Assembly (NCBI GenBank): GCA_905202255.1
Contig: CAJKRH010000007.1
Span: 1 to 60,106, forward strand
Length of the DNA stretch: 60,106 nucleotides
Source of the DNA: an uncultured Ruminococcus sp.
GTDB taxonomy: Bacteria; Bacillota; Clostridia; Oscillospirales; CAG-272
Reading direction: 5' to 3'
Shown here: piece after piece, positions 1-8,633 of the stretch
Numbering within the stretch: the stretch's first letter is position 1
How the letters are laid out: every line of letters begins with the position of its first letter
Made by a program: the position numbers and the translations under genes
The notes under the pieces: model-generated
What the model was told of the DNA's origin: nothing
The model's database searches: none
Seen by the model: only the letters and a program-made list of their open reading frames with translations

Positions 1-2726
1 AGATTCTCATTTTTCAAGGCGTCGATGGGATTGTCCTTTTTTACCTTGCTCATTGAATACATCATGGTGGCGAATACGACAAGAAACACGCTCATCACGG
101 CGATGCCGACAGCTGCCCATGGCAGGCGGAAGGCGGTTTCATAAGCCTGATTTACCGAGCGGTACATGAGATATGTGATTCCGCAGGATACCGGCAGTCC
201 GAGCATAAGCGCTTTCGAGCCGTAAAGCAGGCACTCATAGTTCATCATCCTGTGAAAGCCCTTCTGCGTCATCCCGACAGATTTCAGCATGGCAAATTCT
301 CTGCGGCGCAGGCTGATATTCGTGGAGATCGTATTGAACACATTCGCCGCGGCAATCAGGGAGATAAGCACAATGAAGCCGTAGGCAAAAACCTTGATAA
401 TCGTTATGATATTACGGTTGGCCTCGGCAAGTCGGGCAATGTCTGTAAGCTCTCTCGTGCTGAGTCCGTTCTCGGTCAGCATTGTTGCCAGCTTTTCAAA
501 ACTTGCGGCATGATTGTCCGATGTGAGAAAGAAGCCTGTCTCCCTGAAGCTGTTCAGCCCCTCCTTCGGGATAACGCTTTCCATCATACTGTACGGGTAG
601 ATCATGCTCAGCTTCACCGGCGTGCTTCGGCTGACGAAGAACGGAGCCTCTTCAATGGTTTTCTCGGCTCTCAGGGTGTACCTGACGAGCGACTCCTCAT
701 AAGGAAGCTCTATGGTGTCCTTTTCATCCTTCCGCGACTGATATATGACAAACTCGTTGTCGTTTTCGTCGAATTTGTTTCCCTTCCGGAAGTATCCGTC
801 AATCTCACGATACAGAAGGCATTCGATCTCACAACTGTCACCCTTCAGCGTATCCAGCGTGACATACTTTTCAAGTGTCCGGTCAAATTCAATATTTTTG
901 TCAATTGCAATGCCCAAAGGTTTTTCTTTGTTATAGTAGTCCGCTTCGCTGAGCCTGTATTTTTTCAGCAGACGGTTAAATTCGGCATCATCCACGAAGT
1001 ACAGATATCCCGATATTCCCACGGTATCCGTGTTGGTTTTATCCTTTGCGGAGCCAAAATCGGCGAAACGGTTGATATAGGTATCCGTCACATATTTGCG
1101 GGGGATGTCGCCCTGTAAAAACAGGCTTTTGGCATACGCACTGCCGGTAATATTCTGCTCGGACGAGAGGAGCGCCAGCAGCTCGTCCGGCGTTTTTGAA
1201 TCGGGAGTATCAAGGTCTGTCGTGTACTTCAGGTCGAATTGTTCGGAGGATAATGCCCCCGTCGACGATTTCACCAGATAATCGGTGAAGGCAGAGGCGG
1301 AGATAAAGAGAACAATGCTCATAAACAGGCTGACAACGGTAGCCCGATACCTTTTACGGCTTCGTCTGTAATACTTTCCGGCTATGACCCCGGGAAGTCC
1401 GAACAGCTTATAGGCGAGCTTTGAGGTTTTTGTCGGTTTATTGTCTGCCCTGACATCCATGCTCTGGCGGATGGCTTCCACGGCAGATACCCTTGTGGCT
1501 CTTTTCGAGGGAATCCACGCCGAGATAAGCACCGTTATCAGTGCGATCACAGCGGCAATAACGACCGACTCCCACGATACGCAGAGCCGCAGGGGGATAT
1601 GCTCTTTACCGACGATGGAGCTGAATTTATCTCCGAGCAGGAGAAGCGTTATCCCGATGCCGCCGATTCCGACAAGAATGCCAAGCGGAATGCCTATGGC
1701 ACTGACGGTCAACGCTTCGAATGTGACCATCCTTCTGAGTTGTTTTCTGGTAGCGCCCACCGACGAAAGCAGACCGAACTGCTTTGTTCTTTCCGACACG
1801 GAGATGGAAAATGCATTGTAGATAAGAGAGACGGAGGCAAAGACAATCAGCCCTATTACAATAGCCGCAAGACTGTAAAGGGTGGCGGTAACCGAGTCAA
1901 ACCGCGAAACGCCGGAATATAGCAGTACATCGGTATTGTAGGCATAACGATAGGCTTCCGTATAGCCCGTCTCTTTCATAAAGTCGTATACGGCGGAGGG
2001 CTTTTTCATTTTGAAATGGCAGTCGATCGGCGATTGACCGTCCGCTCCTCTGTCGGCTACGGTAAGCGCCGTGTATCCGGGAGCGTCGGTATTCTCAAAT
2101 GCCGGTCTTTCATATATGCCGACGACCGTGTATGTCCTTGTCACTGTGTTTTCGAGCTTTTCGTCATTTTTCACTTCGACTTGAATTTCGCTGTCATAGG
2201 TGAAAAAAGGGTTGATTTGTCCCAGCCTTTTGCCGTCAAGAATTCTGTCACCGACCTCAAGAGTAACGGTATCTCCGATTTTATAGCTTACCTTGCCGTT
2301 GGCGGAAAGATGTTCCGGCAAAATGATCTCCGAGGAGTTTTTCGGAAGCTCTCCTGCGGTAAGATGCACGGGCATGGTTTCAAAATATCCGGACGCCGCA
2401 TCGCCGCCGAGGACATACACATACGGCTTGCGCTCGTTGGCGCTGTTTATCCTTGCATAGCCGAGAACCTGCGCATAGGTGGCGGACGCGACTTTTCCGG
2501 AGCCGCCGATATCCTCATAATCATTGTATGCGGCATCATAAACCGCACCGTGCCAGTCTCCGGTTTTGTAGATCGTATATCTCAGCACAAAGTTCTGCAT
2601 ACTGGCAACAAAGGTAGTTGAGGCGCAGATCATAGCGGCTGAGAGCATAATGCCGATGATCGTAACAACGGTCCTTGTCCGGTTCTTCTTCAGCGAAGCC
2701 AAGGTGACCTTGTTGAAAACATTCAT
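1..2726 (-). CDS. FtsX-like ABC transporter permease, 3' end just outside window
   Basis: Membrane subunit of a MacB/FtsX-type (type VII) ABC system, which usually moves peptides, lipids or antibiotics out of the membrane rather than importing solutes. The ATG at 2724-2726 overlaps the TGA of the ATPase gene in an ATGA arrangement. The first residues read MNVFNKVTLASLKKNRTR, followed by a hydrophobic segment, a typical FtsX N-terminus. The frame stays open for 908 codons to the window edge, where it reads NPIDALKNEN. N-P-I-x-A-L is the usual last motif of this family, so only a few codons should be missing. The length fits the form with two FtsX domains and a large extracytoplasmic region. 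With the two-component pair upstream the module resembles Bce/Van-type peptide resistance systems; the substrate is unknown. Confidence 0.9.
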   Translation of the reverse strand, partial: MNVFNKVTLASLKKNRTRTVVTIIGIMLSAAMICASTTFVASMQNFVLRYTIYKTGDWHGAVYDAAYNDYEDIGGSGKVASATYAQVLGYARINSANERKPYVYVLGGDAASGYFETMPVHLTAGELPKNSSEIILPEHLSANGKVSYKIGDTVTLEVGDRILDGKRLGQINPFFTYDSEIQVEVKNDEKLENTVTRTYTVVGIYERPAFENTDAPGYTALTVADRGADGQSPIDCHFKMKKPSAVYDFMKETGYTEAYRYAYNTDVLLYSGVSRFDSVTATLYSLAAIVIGLIVFASVSLIYNAFSISVSERTKQFGLLSSVGATRKQLRRMVTFEALTVSAIGIPLGILVGIGGIGITLLLLGDKFSSIVGKEHIPLRLCVSWESVVIAAVIALITVLISAWIPSKRATRVSAVEAIRQSMDVRADNKPTKTSKLAYKLFGLPGVIAGKYYRRSRKRYRATVVSLFMSIVLFISASAFTDYLVKSSTGALSSEQFDLKYTTDLDTPDSKTPDELLALLSSEQNITGSAYAKSLFLQGDIPRKYVTDTYINRFADFGSAKDKTNTDTVGISGYLYFVDDAEFNRLLKKYRLSEADYYNKEKPLGIAIDKNIEFDRTLEKYVTLDTLKGDSCEIECLLYREIDGYFRKGNKFDENDNEFVIYQSRKDEKDTIELPYEESLVRYTLRAEKTIEEAPFFVSRSTPVKLSMIYPYSMMESVIPKEGLNSFRETGFFLTSDNHAASFEKLATMLTENGLSTRELTDIARLAEANRNIITIIKVFAYGFIVLISLIAAANVFNTISTNISLRRREFAMLKSVGMTQKGFHRMMNYECLLYGSKALMLGLPVSCGITYLMYRSVNQAYETAFRLPWAAVGIAVMSVFLVVFATMMYSMSKVKKDNPIDALKNEN

Positions 2727-3406
2727 CTGCGGATCACCTCGTCTCTCGTGATTTTTCCGTCGTCAATTGAGATAATGCGGTCCGCCTGAAGAGCAATGCT
2801 TTCATCGTGAGTGATAACAATGAGCGTCTGACCGTATTTCTCGTTGGAAATCTTGAGAAGGTCTACGATCTCCTTACTGTTTTTGGAGTCAAGGTTTCCT
2901 GTCGGCTCATCGGCAAGCACCACCGCAGGCGCATTCATCAGAGCCCGACCGATGGACACTCTCTGCTGCTGACCGCCGGAAAGCTGATTCGGCAGGTGGT
3001 TTTCACGACCATCGAGCTTCAGCGTGGTTATAAGCTCTTTGAGTCTGTCACTGTTGACCCTCTGTCCGTCCATAAGCACGGGGAGTGTGATATTTTCCGT
3101 TACATTGAGTACGGGGATAAGATTGTAGAACTGATAGATCAGCCCAACCTGACGGCGGCGGAAGATAGCAAGCTGTTCCTCGTTTTGCGCATAGACGTCC
3201 TTGCCGTCCATAAGCACCCTGCCGCTTGTCGGCCTGTCCACACCGCCGAGAATGTGAAGCAGGGTGGATTTGCCGGAGCCGGAGGGGCCGATCACGGCGA
3301 TAAACTCTCCTTTATTTACCGAAAACGATACGTCGTCCAGCGCCCGCACCTCATTCTCACCTTTTCCGTATATCTTTGTAAGGTTTTCAACCCGCAATAT
3401 TTCCAT
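2723..3406 (-). CDS. ABC transporter ATP-binding protein (LolD/MacB type)
   Basis: ATPase of 227 residues that powers the adjacent FtsX-type permease. It has Walker A GPSGSGKST, the signature LSGGQQQR, Walker B VVLADEPTGNLD and the switch histidine in VITHDES. E-P-T-G-N-L-D is typical of the LolD/MacB/FtsE group. The start follows GGAGCGTTTCGAA, and its stop overlaps the permease start, so the two are translationally coupled. A separate promoter with response-regulator-like repeats lies upstream at 3446-3481, and a hairpin separates the gene from the kinase gene, so it can be transcribed apart from the two-component operon. Confidence 0.95.
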   Translation of the reverse strand: MEILRVENLTKIYGKGENEVRALDDVSFSVNKGEFIAVIGPSGSGKSTLLHILGGVDRPTSGRVLMDGKDVYAQNEEQLAIFRRRQVGLIYQFYNLIPVLNVTENITLPVLMDGQRVNSDRLKELITTLKLDGRENHLPNQLSGGQQQRVSIGRALMNAPAVVLADEPTGNLDSKNSKEIVDLLKISNEKYGQTLIVITHDESIALQADRIISIDDGKITRDEVIRR

Positions 3407-3445
3407 TTCGAAACGCTCCTTTTGCTTTTTATGCCCTCATTTTAC

Positions 3446-3481
3446 TTTATACGAATGACACGACGGTGACTTCAAAGTGAC
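3446..3481 (-). promoter_or_regulatory. promoter of the ABC operon with 11-bp direct repeats
   Basis: On the minus strand a -35-like TTGAAG (3470-3475) and a -10-like TATAAA (3446-3451) are 18 bp apart. Two GTCAC half-sites with an 11-bp period (plus-strand GTGAC at 3466-3470 and 3477-3481) flank and touch the -35 box. Direct repeats one helical turn apart next to a -35 box are the usual binding pattern of OmpR-family regulators, and one is encoded next door. The promoter is a motif match; binding is inference. Confidence 0.5.
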
Positions 3482-3495
3482 AAATCCGTCATTTT

Positions 3496-3528
3496 GAAAA
3501 AGGGAGCCGCCGGTCAGACGGTTCCCTT
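3496..3528 (-). terminator. hairpin at the end of the kinase gene
   Basis: On the minus strand AAGGGAACCG pairs with CGGCTCCCTT with one mismatch, and a T run follows (plus-strand GAAAA at 3496-3500). The structure spans the stop codon of the histidine kinase gene, so it would end the two-component transcript before the ABC genes. Confidence 0.55.
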
Positions 3529-4518
3529 ATAAAAGCGGAGAGTGAACATAGCACCCGCGTTTTTCCGATTTTCCGCTTTGACTGTGCCTTTCTGCCCCGC
3601 AATAATCATGCGTGACAAGGCAAGTCCGATACCGAAGCTCTTGCCGTCGGAGTCTTTTCCCTTATAAAAGCGCTCAAAGATGTGCGGAAGGTCCTCCGGA
3701 GAAATCCCGGTGCCGTTATCCTTGATTATGATTTCGGAATACAGGGCATTTTCAGCCGCTTCAATTTCAATCTTTCCGCCGTCCGGCGTATGCTCCATGC
3801 AGTTTTTCACAATGTTGCCGACAGCCTCGCTTGTCCAGGCGGGATCTCCGTAAAAATTCCCTTCGGCACGGATGATAAGCTCCTGCCCGCGAAGCTCAAT
3901 AGGTATGAGCAGAGGAGCGCAGGACTTATTTATCAGCATTTCCAGGCTGACCGTCTCTTTGTTGAACTGTACTGTTCCGGCGTCCAGCTTCGATATTTTC
4001 AGCAGGGTGGTAATAAGCCAGTCAATGCGGTCGAGCAGCCCGTAAAGCTCGTTTGTGAGCTGATGCCTGCATTCATCGGACAGACCGGACGCCGACAGCC
4101 GTTCCACCAGCAGATTTATCGAGGTCAGCGGTGTGCGGATCTGGTGTGATATATCGGCTAAGGAATCCGCCAGATATTCCTTGTCGCTTATGAGTTTTTG
4201 TTGTTGCTCACGCAGACGGACCGTCATCTTGTAGATTTCGCTGTGAAGAATACTCAGCTCGCCCTCCGAATAGTTATCAAAATCAATCAGGCTGTCGCCG
4301 TGCAGAACATGATTGATATCATCCGCAAGGGAGGCAATCCTTCGATACCTCTTGTAAGTGCCGATGCAGAAGATCAGCATAAGGAGCAGAGAAAGAACGA
4401 CAGCCGTCAGTCCGGCACGGAGGTCGAACAGAAAGCAGAGGGGACAGGCAATTACGGAGACGGAAAGCTGCCACAGCAGTGCGCCGCGCACCTCTTTGTT
4501 CTTCAAAAGCTTCATCAT
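3514..4518 (-). CDS. sensor histidine kinase, BceS/VanS-like with short sensor
   Basis: Membrane kinase of 334 residues. Two hydrophobic segments lie at about residues 16-30 and 38-54 with only a few residues between them, so there is almost no extracytoplasmic sensor. Intramembrane-sensing kinases of this kind usually take their signal from a partner ABC permease. A linker follows, then the phosphoacceptor box DISHQIRTP with His125, and an HATPase domain with N box (NIVKNCMEHT), G1 (DNGTGI), F box (FERFYKG) and G2 (FGIGLALS). The start overlaps the regulator stop (ATGA at 4515-4518). The neighbours suggest control of the downstream ABC operon. Confidence 0.93.
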   Translation of the reverse strand: MMKLLKNKEVRGALLWQLSVSVIACPLCFLFDLRAGLTAVVLSLLLMLIFCIGTYKRYRRIASLADDINHVLHGDSLIDFDNYSEGELSILHSEIYKMTVRLREQQQKLISDKEYLADSLADISHQIRTPLTSINLLVERLSASGLSDECRHQLTNELYGLLDRIDWLITTLLKISKLDAGTVQFNKETVSLEMLINKSCAPLLIPIELRGQELIIRAEGNFYGDPAWTSEAVGNIVKNCMEHTPDGGKIEIEAAENALYSEIIIKDNGTGISPEDLPHIFERFYKGKDSDGKSFGIGLALSRMIIAGQKGTVKAENRKNAGAMFTLRFYKGTV

Positions 4519-5186
4519 GCGTCCACCTTGTATCCTATCCCGCGGACCGTCTGAATTATTTTCGGCTCTGCAGGGTCGTCCTCGATCTTCTCACGCAGAC
4601 GCTTGATATATACCGTCAGCGTATTGTCGTTTACATAGGCTCCGGCAACATCCCACATTGAGTCAAGCAGCCGCTCACGGGTAAGCACGATCCCGCGATT
4701 GTTGATGAAAGCCAACAAAAGACGGTATTCCAGCGCAGAAAGAAACAGGTCTTTGTTATTCTTCATTGCGGTGCCTTTTTCGGTGTCCACCACCACATCG
4801 CCGAGCTTTACGGTCTTTCCCGTACTGCCGGTAAGCCGGAGAATGTTTTTGATGCGTGAAAGAAGCTCCCTCGGGCGAAACGGCTTCGGTATATAATCGT
4901 CGGCACCGAGGTCAAAGCCTGTAACGGTGCTGTATTCATCGCCGGAGGCGGTCAGAAAAATGACGGGCAGGTCAAATTCGGATTTGATGGCTCTGCACGC
5001 GGAAAAGCCGTTGCCCTCCGCCAAGGACACATCAAGCAGCACCAGATCCGCCTTTTCTTCCGCCAGCACCGCAATAGCGGCAGACTGTCCGGACACGCTT
5101 CGGACAATATATCCTGCACCGTTCAGGTATTCGGTCAGGTTGGCGACGATCGTCTTGTCGTCCTCCACCAAAAGTATTTTTATCAT
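4515..5186 (-). CDS. OmpR/PhoB-family response regulator
   Basis: Response regulator of 223 residues with a receiver domain (VEDD near residue 8, phospho-accepting Asp52 in LLLDVSLAEG) and a C-terminal winged helix ending in IIQTVRGIGYKVDA. The frame is open further upstream, but I place the start at the ATG at 5184-5186: the sequence then begins MIKILLVEDDKTI, as family members do, and GGAGG lies a suitable distance upstream. The coding start sits only 22 bp after the remnant crp stop, so its promoter must lie inside that pseudogene. Confidence 0.93.
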   Translation of the reverse strand: MIKILLVEDDKTIVANLTEYLNGAGYIVRSVSGQSAAIAVLAEEKADLVLLDVSLAEGNGFSACRAIKSEFDLPVIFLTASGDEYSTVTGFDLGADDYIPKPFRPRELLSRIKNILRLTGSTGKTVKLGDVVVDTEKGTAMKNNKDLFLSALEYRLLLAFINNRGIVLTRERLLDSMWDVAGAYVNDNTLTVYIKRLREKIEDDPAEPKIIQTVRGIGYKVDA

Positions 5187-5208
5187 AATCGAACCTCCGA
5201 AAATATCC

Positions 5209-5843
5209 CTATAATTTGAGAACAAAATGATTTTTATGAAATTCCAGCAGTCCGTCCTTCTGCATTTTTCCGAGCTCAAGCGAAAGCCCGCTGCGTTCCA
5301 CGGCGAGATAATCCGCCAGCTGTTGCCTTGAAAACGGAATATCGAATTCATATCGACCGAGACGCTGTGCCTCCGCCGAAAGATATGACATCAACTTCCC
5401 CCCCTTGTTGTCCGTTGCCCCATGTGGGTGAGTTTTTCATTCTGAAGCAGATTTTTCTCGGCAAGCTCCGCCAGCAGATTTCGTATGATGCGGTTGTGAT
5501 GCTCACAGGCGGAGGAGCAGACGGTGAGAACACGTCTGATGTTCAGAAGCATTACCGTAACCGGCGTTTCGGCAACGACGCTCACATTCAGCACCGCACC
5601 CGGCGCGCAGGCAAAAGCGGCGGCATAAACCTGCCCCTGTCCCGCTTTTGAGAGAATATTTCGGTTTCCCCAGATATCCTCCTGTATAATAATTATGCTT
5701 CCGGACAAAACGATTCCCACGGATTCCGCCGTGTCCCCGACGCGGAGCAGAAAAGCGTCCTTCGGAAAGGCTTCCCGCCTTGCTTCAAGGCAGGAGAGCA
5801 TCGGTTCAAGCTCCTCCTCTGCAATTCCCGAAAACAACCGGGA
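5209..5843 (-). pseudogene. Crp/Fnr-family regulator, 5' truncated and frameshifted
   Basis: Two reading frames together give most of a Crp/Fnr regulator. The first runs from RLFSGIAEEELEPML through the cyclic-nucleotide-binding-like barrel to NLLAELAEKN and QRTTR. After a run of seven G (plus-strand C at 5398-5404) the reading continues in another frame as LMSYLSAEAQR and the HTH FSRQQLADYLAVERS, ending KNHFVLKL. The usual first 10 or so residues before RLFSGI are absent; the sequence there joins a rubredoxin fragment on the other strand. The missing start and the frameshift make a functional product unlikely, unless the G run is a sequencing error or slips. Confidence 0.8.
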
Positions 5844-5844
5844 G

Positions 5845-6025
5845 GAGCGGATACGAATACAATATCTGCGGATGGGAATACGATGAGGAGAATGGCTATC
5901 CGGAAGGGGGAATTGCTCCCGGTATGCCGTGGAGTGCGATTCCGGAGGATTTAGAATGTCCGCTTTGCGGAGCGGGAAAGGCTCAGTTTGAAAAAGCAGA
6001 ACAAGAACTACATCAGCAACTCTGA
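5845..6025 (+). pseudogene. rubredoxin, 5' truncated, first Cys lost
   Basis: The reading GYEYNICGWEYDEENGY, GIAPGMPWSAIPEDLECP and LCGAGKAQFEKA is rubredoxin from its first knuckle to its C-terminus. Rubredoxin binds iron through two CxxC pairs. The second, CPLC, is intact; in the first the position expected to be Cys (YECNIC) is Tyr (YEYNIC). No methionine and ribosome site of its own precede it, because the 5' end is joined head to head to the crp remnant. An ATG at 5780 in the same frame would give a chimeric N-terminus. Probably inactive. Confidence 0.78.
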
Positions 6026-6142
6026 CATCAACGCGGAGTATGGGCTGAAGATCAAAATGGCATATGACAAGCCGGCACAGGGAAATCAGCTGTATTTGAT
6101 TGTTTGACTTGAAGAGCAAAAGGAGAGTAGTCGCGCCGAATA
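6026..6142 (+). other. unassigned short coding-like tail after the rubredoxin remnant
   Basis: In a frame overlapping the rubredoxin end, a reading from about 5991 gives KNYISNSDINAEYGLKIKM and stops at 6105-6107. It looks like the C-terminus of an unidentified protein whose front is gone. I do not recognise the family. Nothing further is visible up to the SdpI-like remnant. Confidence 0.25.
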
Positions 6143-6578
6143 TCAAAAACGCCTTACATGAGTGAAACAACAACCCATAAATATATCCGTATTATCTATA
6201 TGAAGTATAACATACACATAACCAATACTATATGTAGATTTTTGCGGTGACATTTGTCTGAAAATAATGTGTACTATTAACTGTATTCCGCAAACAATAC
6301 CGCCATAGAGCCCTATCGTCTTAATGTTAAAAGCATCACAATCAGAGAGATATAAGACAAAGACAATGTAGCACAGCCTGTTAAGAGCCACACTTTTCCG
6401 CAATGCTTATGGGCATATTCCCAGGTTTCCCGATTTCTCATTGAGCTTCTTGTCCGATAACCAAAGACAGAGTTTATTCCTTTGGGTGCTTTCTTTAAAT
6501 TAAAAAATAGAAGGCGAATCCTATCATTGCAATCGGAATCAGTGAGTCAATAAACACCATATAGAACCAGAATCCCAT
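6143..6578 (-). pseudogene. SdpI/YhfL-like immunity membrane protein, two frameshifts
   Basis: Starts at ATG 6576-6578 behind GGAGGAAGAG and reads MGFWFYMVFIDSLIP, then stops. The next frame continues KAPKGINSVFGYRTRSSM, RNRETWEYAHKHCGKVW and a hydrophobic stretch; a third frame continues IGLYGGIVCGIQLIVH. The FGYRT..SM.N..TW..A...CGK block and the following GLYGGI membrane segment are those of SdpI-family proteins, which in Bacillus subtilis protect against the toxin SdpC. The first shift falls at a T6 run near 6497, the second near 6320. Similarity fades below about 6230. Confidence 0.65.
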
Positions 6579-6602
6579 TTTTCTCTTCCTCCATCTTTGT
6601 TC

Positions 6603-6824
6603 TTACCGGATACCGGCAAGCGGAACCGGACGGTTGGACAGTATAATCAGAACCAAGGCAACCACAATAAATGTAGTAACAGCAATGAAAAATCCCGTTA
6701 AGACACGGAGACGGGACTTTCTTGCCTTGCCGATCAGTGTCACGGCGGTAGTGCTGACGGCAGATATCAACAGCGATATGCCCAAGCATTTCCAAAGCCA
6801 CAAAAGTTCATAAAACCATTTCAT
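6603..6824 (-). CDS. small membrane protein, 73 aa
   Basis: Begins MKWFYELLWLWKCLG behind AAGGAAAG; an in-frame upstream extension lacks a ribosome site. Two hydrophobic segments lie at about residues 10-30 and 42-62, with a basic loop KARKSRLR between them. I recognise no family. It lies between the citrate synthase fragment and the SdpI-like pseudogene on the same strand, so it may be the only intact gene of a decayed cluster. Confidence 0.5.
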   Translation of the reverse strand: MKWFYELLWLWKCLGISLLISAVSTTAVTLIGKARKSRLRVLTGFFIAVTTFIVVALVLIILSNRPVPLAGIR

Positions 6825-6850
6825 TTTTTCTTTCCTTCTTATGCAATGAG

Positions 6851-7075
6851 TTAAAGTTCCCCGGGACATGTATGAACGGTGCCGTCCGGTGCTTTTTCCT
6901 TTGCTTTTATGGTAGATATTTCGGTAAGCCCGGTCACAACGCCGTTGCCTGCCATATCTCTGAGCCCGCGAAACACTGCGTGCTCGGTATACATCTCCGG
7001 AGTAATGCCGTTTCTTTTGTCGGACAGCGCGGCAAGTCGCCGGAGATTATCCATCGTTTTTTGAGTATATGTCAT
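6851..7075 (-). pseudogene. citrate synthase, N-terminal fragment
   Basis: Reads MTYTQKTMDNLRR from ATG 7073-7075 (AAAGGA upstream) and then RGLRDMAGNGVVTGL, TEIS and HTCPGEL before a stop. The pattern GLRD..G.GV..GLT.I, then a charged stretch and C-x-GEL, is the N-terminal region of clostridial citrate synthases, which continue YYRG. Here the reading stops at that point after 74 residues of an enzyme normally about 450 long, and no downstream part is present. The catalytic His and Asp residues are therefore absent. Confidence 0.65.
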
Positions 7076-7076
7076 A

Positions 7077-7530
7077 TCATATTCCTTTCGCAGCATGAGA
7101 AATTATAGGTGTACAGAACCGCCGATTTCCGTTATTCCATTCGGTTATCACGCGATAGATATAACTCCCCTCCAGAAGCTGAAATGAGTAGTGCATATAA
7201 TCGCGCTCAATATCTGCAATCTGTCTGATGTTTCCGCCTTCCTTTGGCATACACTTTATCGTCACATTGTCGGGAAGCGTATCAAAAAACAGCAAGAGAC
7301 GGCTGGCTTTTCGGTCGGACCTTGATGCTGCACTTTCAGTTGTAATCTCTGGCAGACCGCTTTCTTTTCCGATATCCGGACCGCAGAATTGCATAGAAGC
7401 CCCTGTATTGTTTGAGTTGTTTTCGGTAGTTGTCCATGTGCCGAGGCAAAGAGAAGTCTCAAATTCATGTGCACCGCCTGATGTGGTCAGGATGTTTATC
7501 TTAAGAGGTGGTACACCAATGGTTGTTTTT
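7077..7530 (-). pseudogene. C-terminal part of the Ig-like membrane protein, out of frame
   Basis: The reading VPPLKINILTTSGGAHEFE through LLEGSYIYRVITEW to a stop at 7077 has no start of its own and lies in the frame next to the upstream gene. Its LEGSYIYRVITEWN end resembles a C-terminal domain common in clostridial extracytoplasmic proteins (usually GxYIYEVxAEWN). The shift coincides with an A6 run on the minus strand (plus-strand T at 7526-7531). Restoring the frame would give one protein of about 429 residues with the upstream gene. It is either a frameshift mutation or a sequence error. Confidence 0.55.
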
Positions 7531-8367
7531 TGTCGGAACTGCGACGAAGACCGCGCCGTCCAAAACGCCTCCTATCGCTTTTCTATCAGATAATGACCAC
7601 TGCGGGATTTCGGAAGAACGACCTGCCACAAATACCAATGAATCTTTTTCCCGGCGGAAAGTATAGGTGTTACCGGTGTTATCTGCGGCTTTGCAAATGA
7701 TATGTCCGCTTTTTTCTGTATATCTGCCGCGCGGCCAATAGGAGCTGAGCACAGACAGGCTGAGGGAGAAGGTACTGTTGTCCGGGTCAAGATGCAGCGT
7801 TGCAAAGTCATGCTCGGATCTGTAGGTGTAAGCCTCCTTCGGAATGTGCTTCGTAGCTTTCACTATTTCAAATTCCAACCGATTTTTTAACGGTTCAAAA
7901 TACTCATCCCCGTATTGGAATCGAAATTCGGTCTGCAAACGATATCTCTCTCCTTCTGTCATATCGATATGCCCCGGTATTGTATAAGAAATCATGCCGA
8001 CAGATCCGCTGTTTATACAGTAGCATATATCGGGGAAAAAGAGCTTCGTATCAATTTTCTCCCAATTTCCGTCCTTCAGTCGATACAGCTCATATGCTTC
8101 GCCGTATGCAATGGGGTTTCCGGAATTATTGATCCACCGCAAATCCAGAACAACATCCGAGCCGACCTCACGGATGTTGATCACTTCGAAACTTACTCCC
8201 GCAGAGTCGCTTTCAGCTTTCAGAAAGCGAAACTGCCCGAGCTCACGAGCCTTGTTCGGTGTCTGTCTGCCGTATCGGATATATATCACCGTCGCAAAAA
8301 TGCAGGCGGCAGCGGTTATCACGGCAAGAATTAAGATCCATATGGCGGAAACTTTTCGCTTTAACAT
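7501..8367 (-). CDS. membrane-anchored Ig-like domain protein, 288 aa, probably truncated
   Basis: Starts at ATG 8365-8367 behind GAGGTGA. A single hydrophobic anchor (about residues 8-28) precedes an extracytoplasmic part. Residues of the form MISYTIPGHIDMTEGERY and LSSYWPRGRYTEKSG match beta-sandwich domains often found at the C-terminus of BlaR1/M56-type sensors and related clostridial proteins. No peptidase motif is present. The reading ends in an unusual tail, NNHWCTTS, just after an A6 run, and the other frame carries a further domain, so the true protein was probably longer. The start overlaps the preceding 90-residue gene, pointing to one transcript. Confidence 0.6.
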   Translation of the reverse strand: MLKRKVSAIWILILAVITAAACIFATVIYIRYGRQTPNKARELGQFRFLKAESDSAGVSFEVINIREVGSDVVLDLRWINNSGNPIAYGEAYELYRLKDGNWEKIDTKLFFPDICYCINSGSVGMISYTIPGHIDMTEGERYRLQTEFRFQYGDEYFEPLKNRLEFEIVKATKHIPKEAYTYRSEHDFATLHLDPDNSTFSLSLSVLSSYWPRGRYTEKSGHIICKAADNTGNTYTFRREKDSLVFVAGRSSEIPQWSLSDRKAIGGVLDGAVFVAVPTKNNHWCTTS

Positions 8368-8633
8368 TTTCGGTCACCTCTTTTCATCAATATCGGAAGC
8401 AGAATCAGAACAAAATATCCTGCGGTACATAAAAGGTCGGTCAATGCCGGGAACAGCCTTGTGTTTTGCGCCGCCCACAGCCCGTCAGACGGAAATTCAG
8501 AGAAGAATGCCACCAAAAGGCCTCCGAGTATTCCGGCAGCCGCCGTCAGAAGAAAATGCGCCGGACACTCACGAAGCAGAGCTCTGCCACAAATCGGGCT
8601 TGCCTCTCTTTTTTCAGGACTGCTCTTTCCCAC
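8361..8633 (-). CDS. small membrane protein, 90 aa, GTG start
   Basis: Begins at GTG 8631-8633 inside the last codons of the preceding gene, and its TAA overlaps the next start, so all three genes are translationally coupled. There are two hydrophobic segments, at about residues 27-47 and 60-83, and a cysteine-containing cytoplasmic N-terminus. I recognise no family. It is likely a membrane partner of the two flanking surface-exposed proteins. Confidence 0.6.
   Translation of the reverse strand: MGKSSPEKREASPICGRALLRECPAHFLLTAAAGILGGLLVAFFSEFPSDGLWAAQNTRLFPALTDLLCTAGYFVLILLPILMKRGDRKC

Noticed and set aside
252..1118. Long open frame on the plus strand across the permease gene
   Set aside because: It is an antisense shadow; the minus-strand frame shows clear FtsX features over its full length.
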